This document shows, piece after piece, positions 44,795 through 56,364 of a DNA stretch of 64,000 nucleotides. Both the position numbers and the translations under genes were made by a program. The notes under the pieces are model-generated. The model had not been told where the DNA came from and searched no databases. It saw only the letters and a program-made list of their open reading frames with translations. Source of the stretch: Hysterangium stoloniferum. Lineage: Eukaryota; Basidiomycota; Agaricomycetes; Hysterangiales; Hysterangiaceae. How positions within the stretch are numbered: position 1 is the first letter of the stretch; each line of letters opens with the position of its first letter. The stretch lies in contig WHVD01000060.1 of NCBI GenBank assembly GCA_015178975.1, positions 1-64,000 of the forward strand, given 5' to 3'.

Positions 44795-45469
44795 GGAGGA
44801 TATCTGAAAACTATTAAGTATACCAAATTCTAATATACTCTAAAGGTCATTTAAACATCTGGGATGTGATTCAAACATAATTTGGTTTTTAAAACTTTCA
44901 AAAAGTTTTAAACTCTCTCATACATTACAAACTAAAGAATCTTTCTGGACACGAGTAGACAATAAAAAAAATTAGTAGTTTGAAACACTAATACTTTTAA
45001 AAAGTAGATACCTTTAGATAGTCCATTCCATGCATATGTATATCATTGGCACCTCTAAATACATATGTATTACTTCGGAATAGATCTGTCAATCTGAACA
45101 GATTTCTACTTGATTCAACATACCCAGAATATATAGGGGGTTTTACTTAATAAAGACAGCTGTGGTATGAAAATTTTCCAATAATATTTTACATATTTTA
45201 CATGGAAATAACTTCATTACAACTTTTAAAAAACAAAGTACTAATAAAAGTATTAGTAGGCATCTGTAAAAGGAAGGAAATTATATACAATGGAATTTGT
45301 TAAATAACTATGGGTTGTATAAGATGTAATATGGAGAACTATTTCTGATGGTTGTTTTTTGATGATATAATTGTTTCAGAATAGATATCACTATTTAAAG
45401 ATGGAGTTTTGTAAAAATAAGACTTTTATTAGTAAATATTTGAGATTATAGTAATTATAAACACCCTCC
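44795..45469. mobile_element. MITE family F, copy 2 (675 bp)
   Basis: GGAGGATATCTGAAAACTAT...ACACCCTCC with AGA on both flanks (44792-44794, 45470-45472). It aligns along its length with 15936-16583. It is inserted in pol of element C, making it the youngest layer of this nest. Confidence 0.85.
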
Positions 45470-46745
45470 AGAGTGAACCGGCTTGTGCTATAATTTCAAA
45501 AGGGCCTAAGAATTTCTCAGCGAGTTTTTGAGAAGGTTGGGTAGTACGGAAGAATTGAGCTTTTACAAAAACCTGATCACCGATTTTAAAATTAGGAGGC
45601 GGGATCCTGTTTTTGTCCGCAGAACATTGATAATATTCCTGTGCGGAAGAAATAGCTTTCCGAAGTTCTTGATGTAATTCATCAAGGTCGGTAATAAATT
45701 CTTGAGCTCAGACAGAAGCCAAATCTCGTTCGGAATGTACAGTAAGATTCAGATTATAGCCTTTGTTGGCGAAAAAAGGAGATACACTGGTAGTTGCATT
45801 CGGAGAGTTATTGTAGGCGAATTCCGCGATCGGAAGAAGGGATTTCCAGTTGTCCTGTTGATAATTGCAATAGATGTGGAGATATTGTTCCAATGTTTGA
45901 TTTACACGTTCCATTTGTCCATCACCTTCCAGGTGATATCTTGAGGTGAAGTGTAGTTTCATGTCGAGGGCTTTTCCGAGGGCCTGGAAGAAATGGGAGA
46001 TGAACTTGGAGCCTCAATCGGAAGTTACATAAGATGGAACTCTGTGTTTGGAAAATACGTGAATAATGAAAAGTTCTGCTAATTGTAAGGATGTGATTGT
46101 ATCATGAGTGGGTATGAAAATGCGTTGTTTCGAGAATCGATCCACAACAACTAGAATGGATGTAAAGCCTTTGGAAGTTGGGAGTTGTTCGATAAAATCC
46201 ATGGAAATTGAGTTCCAGGGTTTTTCTGGTATCGGGAATAAGCAGGTGGTGCATGACTTACAGAACTGGGTTATGAAATCTCGGAGGTTGGGCCAAGTGT
46301 ATTCTCTACAGATTAAACCAAGAGTATTGTTAATGCTGTAATGTCCAGAGATCAGATGATCGTGTTTATACTGAAGTATGCGGAGTCAGAGATTGTGGGA
46401 ATCTGGAATGTAGATACGTCCATCGAGACGGATAAAACCTTGAGAGTCTTGTGACCATCAGGGTTGGTCGGGATTGTCAGGAACTTCTAGGTGTGGCTTG
46501 AGAACTGGATCGGAAGTGAGTGCGGAAAGGATATCTTGATGTAATTGCTCAATGTCCATAATCATGATGCTACGCATAATTGGATAGTAGAGGGAAGTTG
46601 CTCAAATAGATGCGGAAAGTTGTTGCATTGTAAAAACCGGTTTCAAGTTATGCGGATTAACAACGGCATAGTTACTTTCCCCCTCTTTAGGATAGACGTC
46701 CCATTGTCGAGTCATGGCATCTGGTTTTCCACCAAGACGTCTGGG

Positions 46746-47657
46746 TCAGAAACGGATAATCATGTTGCAAGCAGAAAGGAATTCGGACCAGCGGGTGAAA
46801 AGTTTAGTGGTAGAAAAATATTCAAGATTTTTGTGATCAGTAACAACATCAACAGGAGTTGCAGAACCTTTGATATAATGGTGCCAATGTTTGAAAGCTT
46901 CGAAAATTGCCAAAAGTTCTTTATCATGAACATTGTAGTTGAGTTCGGACACTTTCAGTGTCCGAGAAAGAAATGCAACTGGATGAATTTCACCGTCAGA
47001 ATCTTGAATGGAAAGAATCGCGGCAATTGCATAATTGGAAGCATCGGTTTCCACAATAATCGGAACATCAGGTTTCCAATGGGAAAGAATCGGGGCAGAA
47101 GTGAAAGCATTTTTTAAAGTCTGGAAAGTGGAGCGGCATTTGTCGTCAAAGACCCATGATTGAGTTTTATGGGTAAGACGAGTGAGTGGTACTGTAATGT
47201 CCGAGTAGTTCCGAATAAAACGACGGGAAAAGTTGGTGAAACCTAAAAATGACTGAATGTCCTTGACTTTCCATGGTTTGGGCCAGTCGCGGACAACTTG
47301 AACCTTGGTTTCATCCATACGGAGACCATCAGGTCCGATAATGAAACCTAAGTATTCAATAGAATCCATGTCAAAGTAGCATTTTTTACCGTTGGCGAAA
47401 AGACTGTTTTTACAAAGTCTTCGGAAAACTTCATGGACCTGTTCATCGTGAAGAGCGGGATCCTCGGAAAATACCAAAATGTCATCCAAATAGACTATAA
47501 CACATACGTCAAGCATGTCGGAAAATATATCATTAACAAAACATTGAAAAGCGGAAGGGGCGTTGGTAAGGCCGAACGGCATAACCAACCATTCAAAGGA
47601 TCCATAGCAAGTCCGAAAAGCAGTTTTCCATTCATCACCCTCAGCAATTCGGACCAA
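46746..47657 (-). pseudogene. element C reverse transcriptase/RNase H segment
   Basis: Longest open piece of element C (303 codons). It carries [34 protein letters not shown] (YLDD catalytic box) and YLGFIIGPDGLRMDE, then RNase H with PIIVETDASNYAIAAILSI and NVHDKELLAIFEAFKHWHHY. Typical Ty3/gypsy order. Confidence 0.95.
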
Positions 47658-50013
47658 ATGATAGGCGTGTTTGAGATCTATTTTGGTGTAGATCCGAGCT
47701 TTCCATGGGGTGTCGAGTAAATCGGTAACGAGTGGAAGTGGATACTTATCTTTCCGTGTGATGGAATTTAATCCTCTGAAATCTACACAGAGTCAAAGGG
47801 AGCCATCCTTCTTTCTGACGAAAAGGACGGGTGCTCCATATGGAGACTTTGAGGGATGGATAAACCTATTGACAGATGTTCATCCAGGAACTCCCGAATA
47901 GACGAAAGTTCCAATTGGGATAATGGGTAAATAGGTCCTAACGGAGGGTTTGAACCAGGCTCCATATCGATTTTTAAGTCGTAGGGCCTATGTGGTGCAA
48001 GCCGGTCAGCTTTTTGCTTACTGAAAATGTCCACGAAATCATGGTATTTTTCGGGAACTCCTTCCAGGTCGGCTTTTAGCTCGGATAATTCTGGAGTTGC
48101 AAAACATCCAGATGCTTCATCAACTTTTAAGCTGATTGAAAAACACTGTGAGCCATCCAGTTTACTTGCCCTAACAAATGCCGAAGCATTGATGAGAGAA
48201 ATTTTTGGAGGTACAGAGGTTTCGGTAGAAGCTGGAGATGCCGCTGATGCCGAAAAGGCGTTGGGTGGAAGAGATGCTGCAGGAGGAACCAAAGTGTCGG
48301 GAATTCAGAAATTAATACTGCCCAATACCCAGTCAATCAATGGATTATATCAGGTGAGCCAGTTGTATCCAAGAACTACCGAACTGCTAGAGTCCAACTG
48401 TGTTACGAAAAAAGTAACCATCTGGGATGTTCCACAAGGGAACCGGATAGACATGTCGCAGGCTTGGGTAATTGCCATATTGCTAGTGCCGTCAAACAAA
48501 TGCAAGGAAATTGTGGGAACAGAATGGAGTTTCAGATTATGTTTCATGGCAAAGGGTGGTATCTACAAAACAGTGTGTGGAGCCAGAATCTATCAGAGCT
48601 TGGAACACTAAATTTCCAAGAAAGTCAGCCACAAGTTTTACAAATAATGAATCGGGATTAGAGAGAGCGGACACATTGAGATGGATAACCTCAGAAACAC
48701 AGAGAGAGTCAACGCAACCCTCTGTCCGTGCAGATTCCAGAGGGTTGCTTACTCTTTTTTCGGCTCCGTGGCAGGTTTTTCCTTGGATGTTGTAGTCGTA
48801 ATGGAAGTTGCCGCGTGGGCCTTGTAAGAGTTAGATTTAACGGTACAGTCGGAAACCTTGTGTCCGCCTTTCCCACAGAAAAGGCAGAGGTCGTTGTCCA
48901 TACGTCGTTGTTTCTCCTTCAGGGTGAGTTTACCGTCGGTACCCAACAAATGGGAAATGTCGTGTTTGTCGGAAGTTGACTGTTTTTCCTTGTTGGATTT
49001 CTTGTCTTTCTTCCGGTTGGAGTTTGATTTGCCAGTAGTAGTGCCAGAGTTGCCGGTGTTATTGCCTGAGTTGTTGCCGGAAGACTTGCTAGTCGACGCC
49101 TTGTGATTCTGAGAACATTCCGTCGGGTTCTCTCGAGAGACCTTGGCTTTTCATTCCCAATAACGGGCATCGGATGTTTGAGCTTTAATCCGCATGAGTT
49201 GGAGAGTTTTAGGCTTCCCATCTTTGCAGATCTCGTCTTTAAGGTGTGACGGAAGTCCCATATAGAAATGGTGCCTGAGGGCGGAATCATCCCATCCACA
49301 TCGTGCGGCGAGGGTATTGAACTTGACGAGATAATTGGAAACTCATTGATTGTCCTTCATCTTGAGCATCATCAATTCATTTTCCGCTTCGCCGGATTGA
49401 TCGTAAGGTCCGAAATTAGTTTCCAGTTCTTCCACAAAAGTATCCCAGTCATCGAGCCATACGGGTGTCTCGTCAGATATTCCAGATAGTCTGGGTTCAA
49501 ACCAATCTTGAGCGGTATCCTTGAGATAAGAGAGTGTGAATTTGACTTTTCAACTGTCAGATTTAAATGCAGTGGGTTGATCACGGAAACTGAAAACGGC
49601 ATTGGAGAAGGAAATTCTTCAATTTTTTTGGATCCTTGCCGGTAAATGGTTCAGGTTCTTTGACTCCGGTGCGGGATGATTCTTTACTATCCTCAGCGGA
49701 TTTCAAGTAGTCAGGGAATTTCACAATGGAGTTGATAAACAACATTTCAGTCGGTTCGTCGGAAGTTTTCTTTTTCAATGTCTCCGGTTGATCTTCTGCT
49801 TCGTTGTCGGAAGTGTGGGGAATATTGGTGTCCCTCGTTACCTTGGTAACCTCCTCGGTAACTTCTTTGACTGAAGCTGATGTTGTCGGCTGAATTGGGG
49901 TTTCGAGTTGAGTGGTGTAAAGTTGCAACGGGGATTGGAGTTGGGATGGTCCTTTGGCAGCTTTGTGTTTGGGACCCATGATGAGCGAGTCGCAGAGTTG
50001 AGATCTGATATAC

Positions 50014-50557
50014 TGTTAAGTGCCATGTCGGGAACTTATTCCAGAACTATCGGAAAGTCACCGGGAAGTCGGGAACTATCGGATAGGGTCAGGATGACGG
50101 CTTCAGCTTATGTGCTGTGCCTCTACACAAACGCTCAAAGTCCTTAATTTCAGAAGTGAGACTTACAATGGAAGATATGGATATTCAGAGTTCTGAAGAG
50201 TTCCGAATATCGAGCATACAGAAAGATGGGAGAAGGAATAAGAAACTAAGTTGATATCAGATCTAAGGTAAAGTACAAATTCACGGAAAGTAATATAAGT
50301 CTTCTCGTTATTGTACTACAAACTAAGACCATAATAAGACGGAAATGGAAATAATCTTAAAATGGAAATACAATAAGACATATCAGGGAGACAATATTCC
50401 GAAATGGGAATATAATAAACAAACGAGTGAATACTTGTCAACAGACAAATTACCAAATGCGGAACAAGGGAAGAATGCGGAAGATATGGTAACTATGATG
50501 TTCCATAGTCGGAGATCGGAAGTCGGATATTGAAACATCTGGGAACGGGTCGTAACA
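50014..50557 (-). repeat. 5' LTR of element C
   Basis: 544 bp; gag begins only about 34 bases inside it on the minus strand. Contains the stem-loop near 50098. Confidence 0.93.
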
Positions 50558-51183
50558 GAGTGCAGGAGTAGTCAATAGGTCAAGGGGTCAAACAGTCAAT
50601 AGGCAATAGGTTGGGTGGTGAGTCAGAAAGCCTGTGGGCTCTGATGAGGTCCATAGTATGTGTTTCAAAGATGAAGGTAAGGTGGAATATAAAAGCTAAG
50701 TTACTGGGGAGAATCTTAGTTGATTTTCTGACTGGATTGTATGTACAACATTGGCTAGACTAGATAGACTGTGGAATGTATGCAATACCAAATCTGGTAA
50801 TAATTAAGATCAAAACAAGTAATTATGAAACAAGGCTAGTAAACACCACACTAGGGGCAGAATGGAATGGAGCAGAGTCCGAAACATGACAAGGTCATTT
50901 GACTATAATGGGAGTGGGGCTCAGTTAGAGAGCTGACAGGTTGTCCAGGCAGAGTCTGGTGGTTGGTGCACGGGACAAAGTTGGGGATCAACAGGTGTGA
51001 CATGCATGGGTCCTTGTGGGCATTTCAGTTGACTGTACAGTACTTTAGGTACCAGATGTGAGTCAGGTGCATATAGTGCGAGGTCTGGAGGCTGGTGGGT
51101 TTTCTGATCTGTAAACTGATAGTTATAGAGTCAGGTGCATATAGGATCAGGGCCAGAGCCCGGTGGGTTTTCTGGTCCTAACA

Positions 51184-52500
51184 TACTCTCTGACTTCAAG
51201 TTCTTCAACATAAGCATGACCACCCAATCTCGGGACATTTCAGACTGAATAAAACTCTCACACTCATTTGTAGAGACTATACATGGCCTGGACTCTGAGA
51301 TTTCACTAAGCATTATTGTAAATCTTGCACAACCTGCTTACACTCCAAATCACAGCATTACAAACTGTATGGCTTACTCAAACAATTACTGATACTGGGA
51401 AAACCATGGAACTCCATATCAATGGATTTCATTGAACATCTACTGGCACCCAAAGGTCATACCAGTCCTAGTTGTTGTGGATTGGCTTTCCAAGCAAAGT
51501 ACTTTCATTCCCACCTATGACACAATCACATCCATACAGTTGGCAGAATTATTTGTCACACATATTTTCCAAGCACAGAATTCCATCACATGTCACATCT
51601 GATCGTGGATCCAAGTTCATCTCTCACTTCTTTAGGTCACTCGGAAAAGCACTTGACATGAAACTTCATTTTACCTCAGGTTATCACCTGGAAGGTGATG
51701 GACAAACTGAATGAACAAATCAAACATTGGAACAATACATCCACATCTATTGTAACTATCAACAGGATAATTGGAAATTACTACTACCACTTGCCAAATT
51801 TGCTTATAACAACACCCTGAATGCCACTACTGGCATTTCACCTTTCTTTGCAAATAAAGGCTACAACCCCAATATTGCTATCCACCTGGAATGTGACCTC
51901 AATTTGGCCTGAGCTCAAGACTTTGTCACAAACCTCAATGAGCTTCATCAGGAACTCTGAAAGAACATCACATCAGCTCAAGAACAGTATCAACATTCCA
52001 CAGACAAGAATCTGCTCCCACCTCCTAACTACAAGATCAGGGACTGAGTCTTTGTAAAAGCTGAGTTCTTCTGAACTACTAGACCGTCCAAAAAGCTTGC
52101 TGAAAAGTAATTAGCTCCTTTTGAGATTATAGCACAAGCCGGAACAGTGTCATGGCCCCTTCAGCTCCCCAACAGCATGCAAGTAGTACACCCGGTCTTC
52201 CATGTTTCTATGTTAGAACCCCATGTTGCTAACACTATACCAGACCACATACAACTCCCTCCACCACCTATCATTATTGATGGAGAACCTGAGTTTGAAA
52301 TATCAGAAATCCTTGATTTAAAAATTGAAAATCACAGATGTTCTTGCAAACTTCTCTATTTGGTCAAATGGACTGGTTATGAAGGCACAGATGAAGAAAC
52401 TTTGTGGATCCTTGCCACGGAACTCAGAAATGCCTCAGAATTGGTCATAGATTTTCATCAAGTGTACCTGAACAAACCTAGGCCTTTGAATTCCCTCTGA
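51184..52500 (+). pseudogene. element D integrase core and chromodomain
   Basis: Contains IPVLVVVDWLSKQSTFIPTY (core strand), SKFISHFFRSLGKALDMKLH, TSGYHLEGDGQTE and NWKLLLPLAKFAYNN, followed by the chromodomain EPEFEISEILDLKIENHRCS, CKLLYLVKWTGYEGTDEETL. Close relative of element C in the same region. The first part of the integrase lies before the LTR A insertion at 41598. Confidence 0.88.
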
Positions 52501-52599
52501 ACCCCCCAGAATCCCATCCCCTTCTGACCTTTTTTTTGCTGCCACCTCATTCTTGAAGTCACATTTATGTTTTTGTTTCCCAACACTTTCTGAATAAAA

Positions 52600-53150
52600 T
52601 CAATGATCTTCTTAAAATAACTAATTACAAAGTTTCATCCCCCCCTTGGTAATCTCCTGCACCTTGGACCCCAGTACAACCTGAGAACCATTGACTTCTG
52701 ATGCACTCTCCATCTCTTCAACCTCCATATCCCACAAGTTCCACTCACTGGCCTTCATGTCTAAATATGGTTGGAATTGGGCCCTCATATGACCCAACTC
52801 CTCTCAGACCCCACAGATCTCCAACACAAGGAGTCAGGAGTCCTGTAACTGTGCCAGTTTGGACACCTTGTGCAGATGGTTCTGCTCTTCAAGGGCCTCA
52901 GCAAGCCACTCAATCAGAGTGTTGGAAACCCTGTCAGACCCCAGCCAATGACACACCAACTTGGATGTTGTGCACTCATAACAAGTATGCCCCTGACCCT
53001 TTTGCTTGTGGCACAGTTGTTTGTGTGCAGTATACCTATTGTACTTTGGACTATTCTCAGACCCTGTTTTGATGGCCCATGTTTGTTGTCAAAAGTTAGA
53101 CAATTGGCATGCCAAACAATTCATTCTTACCTTTGGGCTAGGAGACCTCA
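52600..53150 (-). pseudogene. antisense cysteine-rich frame of element D
   Basis: On the minus strand downstream of the chromodomain: CLACQLS, then QLCHKQKGQGHTCYECTTSK and LVCHWLGS, followed by a helical segment (IEWLAEALEEQNHLHKVSKL, LDMKASEWNLWDMEVEEME). It has the same location, orientation and CX2CX6C core as the antisense frame of element C. Damaged. Confidence 0.55.
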
Positions 53151-53215
53151 CCTCATCCTCCTCTTTGGAGTCCAAAGGACTCTTTGCTTTCCACTGGTAC
53201 AGTAATTGTTAGATG

Positions 53216-53323
53216 TTTCAGAAACCGAGCCAAACAATTACTCACTTTTTGTAAGCAGCTGATCTGAAGACAGCTTTGGTGTAAGCCTGGTGGCTTATGA
53301 CATACCAATTACATTATCACAGA
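53216..53323. other. end of element D and short dispersed repeat
   Basis: Includes GTAAGCCTGGTGGCTTATGA and following bases (53280-53322), a copy of the segment at 11817-11860. It abuts the Ngaro terminal repeat. Confidence 0.55.
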
Positions 53324-53500
53324 TAGTATTGAGTGCCACACAATCCCTGCATGCCAGGAGTAGTTCAGCACTCAATGTCCAGCCGAGCATATGAAGGAGT
53401 CACACACCTTTTGTTTCCTACAACATCTCTGTCAGTACAGTATCCGAGAATTTTGCATCCTTTCACAGATTATTGTTCCTTAATTCTTTCTTTTATTTCA
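53324..53500 (+). repeat. Ngaro split direct repeat A1
   Basis: 177 bp from TAGTATTGAGTGCCACACAA to TTCTTTCTTTTATTTCA. Matches A2 with about ten differences. Confidence 0.88.
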
Positions 53501-54149
53501 CTGCTCACTTATGATATATGGAGCCTTACCACAAGGGGTATTTGTGCACTTAGGTATATATCTGAATAGTGAGACAAACCCACCCCCACAGAGGCAGATG
53601 CAGAAACTGCCCCAGTGGAGGGGAATCTGGCTCTGGATCCTTCATCATTACCACTATCAAGGGAGGCTGGCACCAACTGGGAGGCATGAAGGTGAGGCAA
53701 ACACCCACCCTCTTCTGAGATTGAGCTATTGTATGCACACATAGCCCAGCTGATGGCACACGAGCATAATCTAGCAAATTATGTTAGCTCTGGTGATCAT
53801 GAAGGAGGAATCACAGCAGAGGCAGCACCAATTGTAACCAGGTTATTCCTTGACCCAGATGCACTACGATGGGCCAGGAGCATGCCTTCACTAGCCGAGG
53901 AGCCCTGAGGCAGCAGGAAGGCACCAATTCCCAAGACTATCCCAGGTTTAAGGCCAACCCTCTAGAGATCCATAAGTGCACCCTTTCTTTATCGCACAGA
54001 TGGATGGCTGGTACAAATGGGTTTTCACATGTGGACAGTCCAGATAGTCCAACAGCATTGCAGAATGCATGTCACAGTTCACAGACAGTTCAGTGGCATT
54101 GCATAATGCATGTCATATGTCACAACAGTTGGATAGCATTATGGAATGC
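53501..54149 (+). other. Ngaro internal region, no recognisable domain
   Basis: Overlapping short frames on both strands, none recognisable. A degenerate GCATTRTRGAATGC-type reiteration precedes the LTR C insertion (54050-54150), one unit of which supplied the AATGC target. Confidence 0.4.
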
Positions 54150-54712
54150 TGTTAAGTGCCGTGTCGGGAACTTATTCCGGAACTATCGGGAAGTCACCGG
54201 GAAGTCGGAAACTCGTGGATAGGGTCAGGACGTCGGCTTCAGCTTATGTGCTGCGCCTCTACGCAAACGCTCAATGTCCTTAATTTCGGAAGTGAACTAA
54301 CGACGGAAGATATGGATATTCAGAGTTCCGAAGAGTTCCGAATATCGAGCATACAGAAAGACGGGAGGAGGAATAAGAAACTAAGTCGATATCAGATCTA
54401 AAGTAAAGTACAAATTCACGGAAACTAATATAAGTCTACTCGTTATTGTACTACAAACTGAGACCATCATAAGACGGAAACGGAAGTGTTCTTAAAACGG
54501 AAATACAATAAGACATATTAGGAAGACAATATTCCGAGACGGGAATACAACAACAAACGAGTGAATACTTGTCAACGGACAAATTACCAAATGCGGAACA
54601 AACGAAGAACGCGGATGATACGGTAACTATGATGTTCCGTAGTCGGATATCGGATATCGAAGGTGGGAGATCGGAAGTCGGATATTGAAACATCCGGGAA
54701 CGGGTCGTAACA
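54150..54712 (-). mobile_element. solo LTR family C
   Basis: 563 bp, TGTTAAGTGCC...GGTCGTAACA, perfect duplication AATGC (54145-54149, 54713-54717). Close to the LTRs of element C but retains more CpG sites and has a small extra reiteration (GGATATCGGATATCG) near its end, so it comes from a separate, less decayed insertion. Confidence 0.95.
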
Positions 54713-55320
54713 AATGCATGCCATGCAACTTGACAGCTGGATTCTGTGGTGTCTACGCAATCATCATGCTCATACTTCCCCCCCTTTTTTTCAGCAATTC
54801 CTCACAAGGTGGAGGAAGCCTTTAAGAACCTTCACTATGTTCCTTATATCTCCCTCACCACTGAAGTGTGATGAAGAGCAGAGAAGGGGGCAGAGGAGTT
54901 TTCAATTTCACCATCTGGCAGCATCATTGCGAGAGAGCTGGATCATGAGAATGAGAAGGGCATCAGTATAATTGACTGGTTGGCAGCAGCAGTGGCAGCA
55001 GCTGACCACACTAGAGCCCATGGTGATATCCAATGAGCCAATGCATTAGTCGCTCACCATGTTAGACATCAATTGTGAAGTCACATAGCTGGGAAGTTGC
55101 TATGGACTACAATGTTCAACAATGTGAGGCAACTGCCCACAACTTGGCTCACAACTTGGGCTGATTAGATGCCAAGGTGCTGACGATTATATCAACCTGA
55201 ACAGCACTACAGTCAGCAAAGGTGTTCCACACCTCAATGGCACCACCCCCAAGTGCTCATGGCTGGCAGAGTCCCCCCTCCCAGCCAGATCACCGTGCAA
55301 GAGACCACACACTGACAGAG

Positions 55321-55590
55321 ACTCCTCACATTGTTTTCAATGTGGAGTCAAAGGTCATCTACCCACTGACTGCAAGTCGAAGTGTACAATGGCAGGAAAG
55401 AACCTTGCCTCAATTTCACAAGGAGCCAAAAATAAACATGCTCTTGCTGCCCCTGATGGTAAACAATTTTGCTTCTGCTGGGCACTCAAGTCTCAGTGCA
55501 GGTGGGGCAACAACTGTGTCAACAATCATACATGTAGCATCTGCTTCGAGGATAACCATGGAGCAGGAGCCTGTAGAAAGCTCTGACCTG
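55321..55590 (+). pseudogene. Ngaro zinc-knuckle (gag-like) region
   Basis: HCFQCGVKGHLPTDCKSKC is a CX2CX4HX4C knuckle. It is followed by FCFCWALKSQCRWGNNCVN and HTCSICFEDNHGAGAC, a second cysteine/histidine cluster. Nucleic-acid binding is expected. This arrangement is common upstream of RT in Agaricomycete YR retroelements (family knowledge). Confidence 0.6.
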
Positions 55591-55973
55591 AGGCAGCACA
55601 GCACATATAATGAGTAAATATGGTATATTGCAGGACTGGCAGAATATTATAGCAGGTTTGGATAATGGATTTGACATTGGGCTGAAGGAGCACATATCAT
55701 GTACAGCCATTTGTTGAAAATCATAGATTTCCTTAGTGGACACAGAATGTATAACCAAGTATATAGCAAGTGAACAGAAGATTGGTCACTACTCAAGGGG
55801 TTTTATGCCAGAGGAGCTGGAGCATGCCATAGGACCATTTCAGACATCTCCCCTGGGACTGATCCTGAAGCCAAATTTGAGCACATACCACATGATACAA
55901 GACCTATCATTTAACCAACACATTCCTCCATAAACAGTCGCCTAAATCCTGACAACTTCCTGACAGAGTGGGG

Positions 55974-56284
55974 TGTTAAAAATTGCAACTAATATTGTCT
56001 CAGTCTCGTATTAGGGTATAACGGACTAAGTATATATACCTAATATTGTCTAATACAGACTGTCAATACGACAATAAGGAATATTATCTAAAGCAAACTC
56101 ACCTCAGTCTCGTATTAGGGTATAATGGACTGAGGTGTAAATGGCGTTGCCATATAGTTTAAATACCGTGCAATGAATATGTGGAACAAAGGGGTGACGT
56201 GTCCTTTCGTGTATCTTTGATCGCGTGTTCTAAAAATAGATGCCGATCGTCAAATCCGTTGTTCGTGGTGTATACATTCCAACA
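55974..56284 (-). repeat. 3' LTR of copia element 2
   Basis: 311 bp; contains a CTCAGTCTCGTATTAGGGTA block repeated twice about 120 bp apart. About 98-99 per cent identical to the 5' LTR by eye. Confidence 0.95.
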
Positions 56285-56364
56285 CTCCTCCTCAGCAAGA
56301 ACAAACGTTAATGGTCTCCTCCTTAGCGAAAACATCGTGTGCTCCTCCTCGCATGGAAATCGAG

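Larger units (their letters stand above)
42486..50557 (-). mobile_element. Ty3/gypsy chromovirus C, full-length fossil (8.07 kb)
   Basis: Two 544-bp LTRs (42486-43029 and 50014-50557) enclose a minus-strand gag-pol. Flanks GAGTA and GAGTG form a 5-bp duplication with one mismatch. Parts in coding order: gag from about 49979 (MGPKHKAAKGPSQLQSPLQL) to about 48750, with a CxxC-type knuckle (RRMDNDLCLFCGKGGHKVSD) near its end; protease region about 48650-48350; RT and RNase H 48290-46740; integrase about 46700-45540; chromodomain 44730-44450. A plus-strand cysteine-rich frame lies between the chromodomain and the 3' LTR. A MITE (44795-45469) sits in pol. LTRs differ at roughly 5 per cent by eye, so it is not recent. 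Structurally complete but broken, about eight to ten lesions. Confidence 0.92.
41598..51183 (-). mobile_element. solo LTR family A split by two later insertions
   Basis: LTR pieces 41598-41719, 42466-42485 and 50563-51183 together make about 763 bp, TGTTAAG...CCTAACA, flanked by a perfect 5-bp duplication TACTC (41593-41597, 51184-51188). It sits in the integrase region of element D. It was hit by LTR B (41720-42460) and, 20 bases further on, by the full-length element C. Confidence 0.9.
35270..53215 (+). mobile_element. Ty3/gypsy chromovirus D, fossil with nested insertions
   Basis: Plus-strand gag-pol order spread over 18 kb. Gag lies at 35270-35740 and 37605-38199 with a basic, Asn/Ser-rich tail and a damaged knuckle. 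Protease region is about 38290-39010. Reverse transcriptase is about 39470-40200 ([28 protein letters not shown]), RNase H 40260-40610. Integrase lies at 41417-41590 and 51190-52150, and a C-terminal chromodomain at 52270-52440 (CKLLYLVKWTGYEGTDEETL). Insertions: LTR A at 35741, MITEs at 38523 and 40567, and LTR A at 41598, which itself contains LTR B and the complete element C. Its own LTRs are not clearly recognised. Heavily broken (well over ten lesions) and clearly older than everything nested in it. Confidence 0.85.

Noticed and set aside
46545-47117. 190-codon plus-strand frame within element C
   Set aside because: Antisense shadow of the conserved RT/RNase H frame at 46746-47657; unlike the cysteine-rich antisense frame it has no counterpart noticed in element D.
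48027-48611. 194-codon plus-strand frame
   Set aside because: Antisense shadow of the protease-RT region of element C.
53333-53777. Overlapping 75-78 codon frames on both strands
   Set aside because: They lie across the Ngaro terminal repeat and adjacent non-coding DNA, with no domain.
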